A stretch of DNA of 26,554 bases, from assembly GCA_943908405.1 (NCBI GenBank), contig CALTTE010000018.1:1-26554 (forward strand), read 5' to 3'. The notes beneath the pieces were generated by a model. That model did not search any database. It was given only the letters and a program-made list of their open reading frames with translations, and was not told where the DNA came from. How positions within the stretch are numbered: the stretch's first letter is position 1; each line of letters starts with the position of its first letter. The stretch is from an uncultured Moraxella sp. Its GTDB lineage: Bacteria; Pseudomonadota; Gammaproteobacteria; Pseudomonadales; Moraxellaceae. The position numbers and the translations under genes were made by a program. Below are positions 21,467-26,554 of the stretch, one piece after another.

Positions 21467-22477
21467 ATGAGTACCAACAAAACCCGCCTAATCTTTGCAG
21501 GCACGCCAGAGTTTGCCAAAATCGCCTTGCAAGCTTTAATTGACCACCAAGATGAGCTTAATATTGACATTGTCGCCGTCTATACTCAGCCTGACCGCAA
21601 AGCAGGACGTGGACAAAAACTCACCGCATCGCCTGTCAAGGAGCTGGCATTGGCACACAACATCGCTGTGGAACAACCTGTTAGCTTTGGTCTAAACTAT
21701 CAGCCAACAGAAGGGGTAAGCGGTCAAGTTTCACGTGAAACACTGGCAGCCTATCGCCCTGATATTATGGTAGTGGCAGCTTATGGGCTGATTTTGCCTG
21801 TGGGCGTGCTTAATATTCCAACCTATGGCTGTATTAACATTCACGCATCATTGTTGCCCCGTTTTCGTGGAGCTGCCCCCATTCAGCGAGCGATTTTGGC
21901 AGGCGATAAGCACACAGGCATTACCATTATGCAGATGAATCAAGGGCTGGACACAGGCGATATGCTCTACAAACAGCAATGCACCATTGACGACAGCGAC
22001 ACTGCCCAACGCTTGCACGACAAATTGGCAGTACTTGGCGGTGAAGCGATTGTTACCGTGCTTGGCGATTTGCCCCACTATCAAGCCCAAGCCGAACAAC
22101 AAAACGATGCATTGGCAAGCTATGCCCAAAAAATCAGCAAAGAAGAAGGGCAAATTGACTGGCACAATGACGCTCAAAGTATTGAACGGCAAATCCGAGC
22201 GTTAAATAGCTTTACTTACCTAAACGGCGAGCGTGTGAAGATTTTACAAGCCAAACCCATTAACCTTGCCCAAACCACCAACGAAGCTGCTGGCACAGTG
22301 GTAAGCGTGGGGCGTAATGCCATTTTGGTGGCTTGTGGCAACAATGCCAATGACAATGCCAATGGCGTATCGCACTTAATCAACATCACCCAAATGCAAT
22401 GGGCAGGGGGCAAGCCACTCACCGCCGAGCAAATCGCCAATGGCAACCAACTAAACGACAAAGAGCGGTTTGTATGA
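21467..22477 (+). CDS. fmt: Methionyl-tRNA formyltransferase
   Basis: The product has 336 residues from ATG 21467. The earlier in-frame ATG at 21389 would add 26 residues before the conserved start and is unlikely. It shows Ile-Phe-Ala-Gly-Thr-Pro-Glu-Phe (9-16), the formyltetrahydrofolate site Asn-Ile-His-Ala-Ser-Leu-Leu-Pro (124-131) and Gly-Leu-Asp-Thr-Gly-Asp. A C-terminal tRNA-binding domain follows. It formylates initiator Met-tRNA. Compared with E. coli Fmt from memory, about ten extra residues lie near 76-97, and this segment contains Val-Ser-Arg-Glu-Thr (88-92) encoded by parS site 9. The stop overlaps the rsmB start by 4 bp (ATGA), so translation is coupled. def is distant. Confidence 0.97.
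   Translation: MSTNKTRLIFAGTPEFAKIALQALIDHQDELNIDIVAVYTQPDRKAGRGQKLTASPVKELALAHNIAVEQPVSFGLNYQPTEGVSGQVSRETLAAYRPDIMVVAAYGLILPVGVLNIPTYGCINIHASLLPRFRGAAPIQRAILAGDKHTGITIMQMNQGLDTGDMLYKQQCTIDDSDTAQRLHDKLAVLGGEAIVTVLGDLPHYQAQAEQQNDALASYAQKISKEEGQIDWHNDAQSIERQIRALNSFTYLNGERVKILQAKPINLAQTTNEAAGTVVSVGRNAILVACGNNANDNANGVSHLINITQMQWAGGKPLTAEQIANGNQLNDKERFV
21727..21742. promoter_or_regulatory. parS site 9, inside fmt
   Basis: AGTTTCACGTGAAACA has a perfect 14-bp core. It is read in frame as Val-Ser-Arg-Glu-Thr in a segment that looks longer than in other Fmt proteins. Confidence 0.92.
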
Positions 22478-23796
22478 ATACATTAAATACCCGTGCCAAA
22501 GTGATTGCCGCCTTAGAAAAAGTGCAACAAGGGCAATCGTCGTCGGTGTTGCTAGAGGATTTGTTAAACAGCGTCGCCCCTGCCGAAAAAGGCTTTGCTC
22601 ACGAATTGTTTTTTGGTACGTTACGCCAATGGTGGGCATTGTCTCGTATTGGTGAGAGTTTGATTGACAAAGAGCTGAGCGACAAAGGCATTTGGGCGGC
22701 GTTAAATAGTGGGCTGTATCAACTTTTGTATATGCAAATCCCAGATTATGCCTGCATCAATGACACGGTAGAAGCACTCAAACAGCTGGATAAAGGCTAT
22801 GCGGCGGGGCTTGTTAATGCTATTTTACGCAAAGTCGCCAAAAGCCCCCAAAAATTTGCCAAAAAAATTGCTAAAAATCACAGTTTGCCCAATTGGCTTG
22901 CCAAGCAATTAAAACAAGATTGGGGTGATTATTATGCCGATATTGGGCAGACGTTGCGTCAGGTTGCCCCCATATTTTTGCGAGTGAATACCCAATTAAC
23001 CACGGTGGATAATTATGCCGATTTGTTGACTGGGCAGGGAATTGATGTTGATAAAGTGGCAACAGGCATTGGTGATGAGCCTACCTTACGCTTAAGCAAT
23101 CGCCAAAAAATCACCGACCTGCCCCATTTTGCTGACGGCTGGGTCAGTGTGCAAGATTTGCACGCCCAGCTGTCTGCTTTGATTTTGGGCGGTTTGCCCT
23201 TGGCTCAACCGAGTAATGTGTTGGATGCTTGCACGGCTCCAGGGGGGAAGTTGGCTCATCTGCTTGAGCGGTTTCACGTGAAACAATTCTCGCAAGTCAT
23301 CGCCCTTGATAATGACAAAACACGTTTGGGGCGAGTGGATGAAAATCTTGAGCGTTTGCACTTAAACGACCGCCGTGTCAAGCTGGTATGTGATGATGCC
23401 AGTACGTTTTGTGTGGATGAAAAATTTGATTTAATCGTGTTAGATGCTCCTTGCACCGCCACAGGAGTGATTCGTCGCCACCCTGATATTGGCTTACTAC
23501 GCACCCAAAATGATGTGGCTCAAACGGTGGCGTTACAAAGTCGCATTTTAAGCAATTGCTGGCAAAATTTGGCGACTGGGGGTTATTTATTGTATATTAC
23601 TTGTTCTTTGTTAAAGGCGGAAAATGAACAGCAAATGCAGGCGTTTTTGAGCGAGCATCACAACGCCAAGGCAGTGGATTTTGAGCTGACCTTACCCAAT
23701 CAAATCAAACAAGCGGTGGGTTATCAGTGTTTGCCGTTGGATAACAAGGGAGGCGACGGGTTTTATTATGCGTTGTTAACAAAAACCAAGGGGTAA
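22474..23796 (+). CDS. rsmB: 16S rRNA (cytosine-967-C5) methyltransferase RsmB
   Basis: The product has 440 residues from ATG 22474, which overlaps the fmt stop; a longer in-frame reading from 22399 lies inside fmt and is not real. An N-terminal NusB-like RNA-binding domain (about 1-140) precedes a Rossmann-type methyltransferase. The latter has the SAM motif Asp-Ala-Cys-Thr-Ala-Pro-Gly-Gly-Lys, the Asp-Ala-Pro-Cys motif and the Tyr-Ile-Thr-Cys-Ser catalytic motif. The two cysteines in the last two motifs are the usual pair of m5C enzymes. It methylates C967 of 16S rRNA (E. coli numbering). parS site 10 is read as Phe-His-Val-Lys just after the SAM motif, where about three residues seem inserted. 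The fmt-rsmB order is typical of proteobacteria. Confidence 0.97.
   Translation: MNTLNTRAKVIAALEKVQQGQSSSVLLEDLLNSVAPAEKGFAHELFFGTLRQWWALSRIGESLIDKELSDKGIWAALNSGLYQLLYMQIPDYACINDTVEALKQLDKGYAAGLVNAILRKVAKSPQKFAKKIAKNHSLPNWLAKQLKQDWGDYYADIGQTLRQVAPIFLRVNTQLTTVDNYADLLTGQGIDVDKVATGIGDEPTLRLSNRQKITDLPHFADGWVSVQDLHAQLSALILGGLPLAQPSNVLDACTAPGGKLAHLLERFHVKQFSQVIALDNDKTRLGRVDENLERLHLNDRRVKLVCDDASTFCVDEKFDLIVLDAPCTATGVIRRHPDIGLLRTQNDVAQTVALQSRILSNCWQNLATGGYLLYITCSLLKAENEQQMQAFLSEHHNAKAVDFELTLPNQIKQAVGYQCLPLDNKGGDGFYYALLTKTKG
23270..23285. promoter_or_regulatory. parS site 10, inside rsmB
   Basis: GGTTTCACGTGAAACA has a perfect 14-bp core. It is read in frame as Phe-His-Val-Lys in a loop after the SAM-binding motif. 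Confidence 0.92.
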
Positions 23797-24095
23797 GGGA
23801 CAAGAGGTAGGGGGCAATGGGTAAAGACAAACGGCATTACCATATTATTTTAAATCGCTTGAATAAATAAGTCATTTAAATGGATTTTGGTGAATGTTGA
23901 TAGTCAGGGTTATGGTGGGGCGGTGGCGGATTTGCCAAAAGTCCATTGACCAAATTTTTAACCCAAACTTATTGCTTGGTCTAATTGAGATAGCATTGGG
24001 GAAAAGATAAATCCGCCATAAAGCAGTTGCCAGCCCAAACAAAACAAATGCAAAAAAATAAATGTAAGTAAAAATTCAAACCAAAAGGAGTATCA

Positions 24096-24725
24096 ATGGC
24101 TACTCAAGCTATGACGAACCCAATCATTAACACCATTTATGGCATTGGACGCAATTATGCCTTGCACGCTTATGAGCTTGGCAATGTGGTAGAAAGTGAG
24201 CCTGTGGTGTTTTTAAAGCCAAACAGCAGTATCAATTGGGGCGATACCATTGCCTTGCCTGAGTTTTCAAATGCCATACATCACGAGGTGGAGCTGGTGT
24301 TATTAATGGGCGAGCCTGTGTTGGTTAATGGCACAATCAGCCAAAAAAGCCTTGCAGGCTATGGCATCGGCATTGATTTAACCGCCCGTGATGTCCAAGA
24401 TGAGCTAAAGGCACGCCGTTTGCCGTGGACGCTTGCCAAGGGCTTTAAAGGGGCAAGTGTTTTGACGAAATTTTTGCCAATGGCGGATTTGGGTGATATT
24501 CGCTTACAGCTTTGGGTCAATGATGAGCTAAGACAAGACGGTAATAGCTCTCAGATGATTTATAATGTGGATTATTTGTTGCAGTTTTTGCACCGTCATT
24601 TTGGCTTGCAGGCAGGCGATGTGATTTTTACAGGTACGCCAGAGGGTGTGGGCAAATTAAGCGTAGGCGATAGGCTAAAGCTTGGGCTAAATAACACGCA
24701 TTTTTATCAATTTAATGTTGTTTAG
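24096..24725 (+). CDS. Fumarylacetoacetate hydrolase (FAH) family protein
   Basis: The 209-residue protein matches the compact FAH-domain proteins (YcgM/FAHD1 type). It shows Tyr-Gly-Ile-Gly-Arg-Asn-Tyr-Ala-x-His (15-24), Pro-Val-Val-Phe-Leu-Lys-Pro (36-42) and the metal-site residues His63-Glu64-Val-Glu66 with Asp94. Also present are Trp-Thr-Leu-Ala-Lys-Gly-Phe and Phe-Thr-Gly-Thr-Pro-Glu-Gly-Val-Gly. Such enzymes use Mg(II) to cleave acylpyruvates or to decarboxylate or tautomerise oxaloacetate; which one applies here cannot be told. AAGGAG at 24085-24090 is a strong ribosome binding site. It stands alone, with a 299-bp spacer before and 164 bp after. An imperfect 16-bp tandem repeat covers its stop codon. 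Confidence 0.92.
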   Translation: MATQAMTNPIINTIYGIGRNYALHAYELGNVVESEPVVFLKPNSSINWGDTIALPEFSNAIHHEVELVLLMGEPVLVNGTISQKSLAGYGIGIDLTARDVQDELKARRLPWTLAKGFKGASVLTKFLPMADLGDIRLQLWVNDELRQDGNSSQMIYNVDYLLQFLHRHFGLQAGDVIFTGTPEGVGKLSVGDRLKLGLNNTHFYQFNVV

Positions 24726-24761
24726 CTTAAATATTGTTTAGTGTAAATGTTGTTTGGTTTA
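24714..24761. repeat. Imperfect 16-bp tandem repeat spanning the end of the FAH-family gene
   Basis: Three copies of a unit like AATGTTGTTTAGCTTA run from 24714 to 24761 and include the stop codon at 24723-24725. Downstream, a second 16-bp duplication (ATTAAACCGTTTATTT, 24785-24816, one change) follows. Confidence 0.75.
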
Positions 24762-24889
24762 TTTGCTATAACCGCCATTTATCCATTAAACCGTTTATTT
24801 ATTAAACCATTTATTTATTAAAAAAGATAAGTTAAATAAGTAAACAAGCACCCATTTAATGTCATTTAAAACGCCATTGAAGGAAAATT

Positions 24890-26308
24890 ATGCACTATAT
24901 CAGCACACGTGGCAATACGCCAAAAATGTTATTTAGCGATGTTTTGTTAATGGGGCTTGCCCCTGACGGCGGTTTGATGTTGCCAGAGGATTATCCAAAA
25001 GTTTCACGTGAAACTTTGGATTATTGGCGAACGCTGGATTACAGACAGCTTGCTTTTGAGATTATGCAGTTATTTGCCACCGACATTGCCAAAGATGACT
25101 TAAAGGCATTGATTGACAAGACTTATACCAAAGAGATTTTTGGCAGTGATGAGATAACCCCTGTTCGCACCTTAAAAGACGGCATTAAAATTCTGGCGTT
25201 GTCAAATGGTCCAACGCTTGCGTTTAAAGACATTGCGATGCAATTTTTGGGCAATGCTTTTGAATATGTGTTAAAGCAAAAAGGCGAGCGATTAACCATT
25301 ATTGGGGCAACCTCTGGCGATACAGGTTCAGCGGCGGAATATGCCTTGCGTGGCAAGGACAACATAGAGGTGTTTATGATGTCGCCTTATGGCAAAATGA
25401 GTGAATTTCAGCGGGCTCAAATGTACAGCCTAACCGATGACAACATTCACAACATCGCCATTCGTGGTATGTTTGATGACTGCCAAGACATTGTTAAAGC
25501 CTTGCAACAAGATGCAGATTTTAAAGCCAAATATAATTTGGGTACGGTCAATTCTATCAATTGGGGGCGGATTTTGGCACAGATTGTCTATTATTTTAAA
25601 GGTTATTTTGCCAGTACCCAAAGTAATGATGACAGCGTGAGTTTTTGTGTGCCGTCAGGCAATTTCGGCAATGTCTGTGCAGGGCATATCGCCCGTGAAA
25701 TGGGCTTGCCCATTGACCGCTTGATTGTCGCCACCAATGAAAATGACGTATTAAATGACTTTTTTACCACGGGCAAATACGCCCCACGCAGTGCCGATAA
25801 AACCTTTGTTACCTCAAGCCCTTCAATGGACATCTCAAAAGCGTCCAATTTTGAGCGGTTTATTTATCTATTAACAGACAAAAACAGTGAACAATTAAGC
25901 CAGCTTTGGCAAGAGGTGGCAACTGGACAAGGCTTTGATTTAAAAGAGCTTTTGCAAAAAATCAATACAGATTATGGCTTTGTGTCAGGCAAATCCACTC
26001 ACGCCGACCGCATTGCCACCATTAGGGCGGTTTATCAAAGCGATAATGATTTGCTAGACCCCCACACCGCCGACGGGGTGAAAGTGGCTCGTAGTATTCG
26101 TAAAGACGGCGAGACGGTTATTTGTGCCGAAACGGCGTTGCCTGCCAAATTTGCCGATACCATTTTTGAAGCCGTGGGCGACATTGATATACCACGCCCA
26201 CAAGCCACCAAAGGCATTGAAAGCTTGCCCCAAAGCGTGATAGTGCTGGATAATGATGCAGAACAAGTCAAAGAACAAATTAAGCGATTTGTGCCAGTTG
26301 ATGACTAA
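24890..26308 (+). CDS. thrC: Threonine synthase
   Basis: The 472-residue protein is a type of threonine synthase common in gammaproteobacteria. It starts with Tyr-Ile-Ser-Thr-Arg-Gly. The PLP lysine is Lys113 in Gly-Pro-Thr-Leu-Ala-Phe-Lys-Asp. The phosphate-binding Gly-Ala-Thr-Ser-Gly-Asp-Thr-Gly-Ser-Ala-Ala and Pro-Ser-Gly-Asn-Phe-Gly-Asn motifs are intact. It converts O-phosphohomoserine to threonine in the cytosol. AAGGA (24880-24884) precedes the ATG. Residues 38-42 (Val-Ser-Arg-Glu-Thr) are encoded by parS site 11, in a variable surface region of the N-terminal domain. hom, often the neighbour of thrC, is not in the window. Confidence 0.97.
   Translation: MHYISTRGNTPKMLFSDVLLMGLAPDGGLMLPEDYPKVSRETLDYWRTLDYRQLAFEIMQLFATDIAKDDLKALIDKTYTKEIFGSDEITPVRTLKDGIKILALSNGPTLAFKDIAMQFLGNAFEYVLKQKGERLTIIGATSGDTGSAAEYALRGKDNIEVFMMSPYGKMSEFQRAQMYSLTDDNIHNIAIRGMFDDCQDIVKALQQDADFKAKYNLGTVNSINWGRILAQIVYYFKGYFASTQSNDDSVSFCVPSGNFGNVCAGHIAREMGLPIDRLIVATNENDVLNDFFTTGKYAPRSADKTFVTSSPSMDISKASNFERFIYLLTDKNSEQLSQLWQEVATGQGFDLKELLQKINTDYGFVSGKSTHADRIATIRAVYQSDNDLLDPHTADGVKVARSIRKDGETVICAETALPAKFADTIFEAVGDIDIPRPQATKGIESLPQSVIVLDNDAEQVKEQIKRFVPVDD
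25000..25015. promoter_or_regulatory. parS site 11, inside thrC
   Basis: AGTTTCACGTGAAACT has a perfect 14-bp core and is read in frame as Val-Ser-Arg-Glu-Thr. It is the rightmost of the eleven. Confidence 0.92.
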
Positions 26309-26452
26309 TTTAATTGCTTAAGCGAATGGGTATTAACCCCTATTATAGCCAAAATAATGGCAAATAATGCTAGACCGCTGTAGTGTATAACGCCTTACTA
26401 TTATCATACGTGCTGTTTAATTGTGTCGTTTAATTACAAAGCTAAAATATTT

Positions 26453-26554
26453 GCTGTAAAAGCTGTAAAAGCTGTAAAAGCTGTAAAAGCTGTAAAAGTT
26501 GTAAAAGTTGTAAAAGTTGTAAAAGTTGTAAAAGTTGTAAAAGTTGTAAAAGTT
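26453..26554. repeat. 9-bp tandem repeat running off the right edge
   Basis: Five copies of GCTGTAAAA (26453-26497) are followed by six of GTTGTAAAA (26498-26551) and the start of another. The switch from one variant to the other is clean. The plus frame reads Ala-Val-Lys then Val-Val-Lys repeats and is open back to 26384, with a GTG at 26423 but no ATG. Whether it is coding, or lies upstream of a gene beyond the window, cannot be decided here. Confidence 0.9.

Noticed and set aside
22399..22473. Longer rsmB start inside fmt
   Set aside because: It would overlap fmt by about 79 bp in another frame; the ATGA overlap at 22474-22477 is the normal arrangement.
1..26554. CRISPR array, tRNA or rRNA genes, prophage or complete insertion sequence
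   Set aside because: None was recognised on either strand: no spaced direct repeats of CRISPR type, no cloverleaf noticed, no transposase or phage gene.

Overview
The window looks like the replication-origin end of a chromosome from an AT-rich gammaproteobacterium of the Moraxellaceae, most likely Moraxella or a close relative. The reasons are the gene order dnaA / rpmH-rnpA-yidD-yidC-mnmE, protein sequences of Acinetobacter-Psychrobacter-Moraxella type, and the base composition. The assignment is inferred from reading alone; no search was run.

Layout. (1) 1-3.1 kb: the 3' end of an outer-membrane beta-barrel (autotransporter-like) gene, an MliC-type lysozyme-inhibitor lipoprotein, yggX and yajQ. 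(2) 3.2-4.0 kb: a copper-type module made of a 39-residue protein with ten cysteines (metallothionein-like), divergent from a CueR-like MerR regulator. A textbook MerR-type promoter with a 19-bp spacer lies between them. (3) 4.0-8.95 kb: a gene-free stretch with a small inverted-repeat element, then dnaK and grpE (both minus strand) and def. (4) 9.3-14 kb: an ABC exporter, a gene-free block rich in parS sites, dnaA (minus), a compact DnaA-box region that I read as oriC, and rpmH (plus). (5) 14-18.8 kb: rnpA, yidD, yidC, mnmE, nrdR. (6) 18.9-26.3 kb: ribD, a second DnaA-box cluster carrying a parS site, ribE, fmt-rsmB (overlapping by 4 bp), a FAH-family hydrolase and thrC. A 9-bp tandem repeat runs off the right edge.

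Main signals. Eleven copies of the perfect 14-bp ParB-site core GTTTCACGTGAAAC lie between 9.1 and 25.0 kb: six left of dnaA, five right of ribD, none in the 8.2 kb between. Five are inside genes, where the palindrome is read as Val-Ser-Arg-Glu-Thr or Phe-His-Val-Lys. The dnaA-rpmH gap holds six consensus DnaA boxes, four of which form a perfect 20-bp inverted repeat. Next to them, a DnaA-box-like site, a C-rich patch and a run of CTA triplets match the layout described for bacterial DnaA-trio unwinding elements. dnaA is not followed by dnaN-recF-gyrB, and parA/parB do not follow mnmE, so the usual origin neighbourhood is rearranged.

Genes in the window serve replication start and segregation (dnaA, oriC, parS), ribosome and membrane biogenesis (rpmH, rnpA, yidD, yidC, mnmE, rsmB, fmt, def), protein folding (grpE, dnaK), riboflavin and threonine synthesis, and metal or envelope stress (metallothionein/CueR-like, yggX, MliC). 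Short tandem duplications of 12-23 bp are frequent in the spacers and at gene ends.
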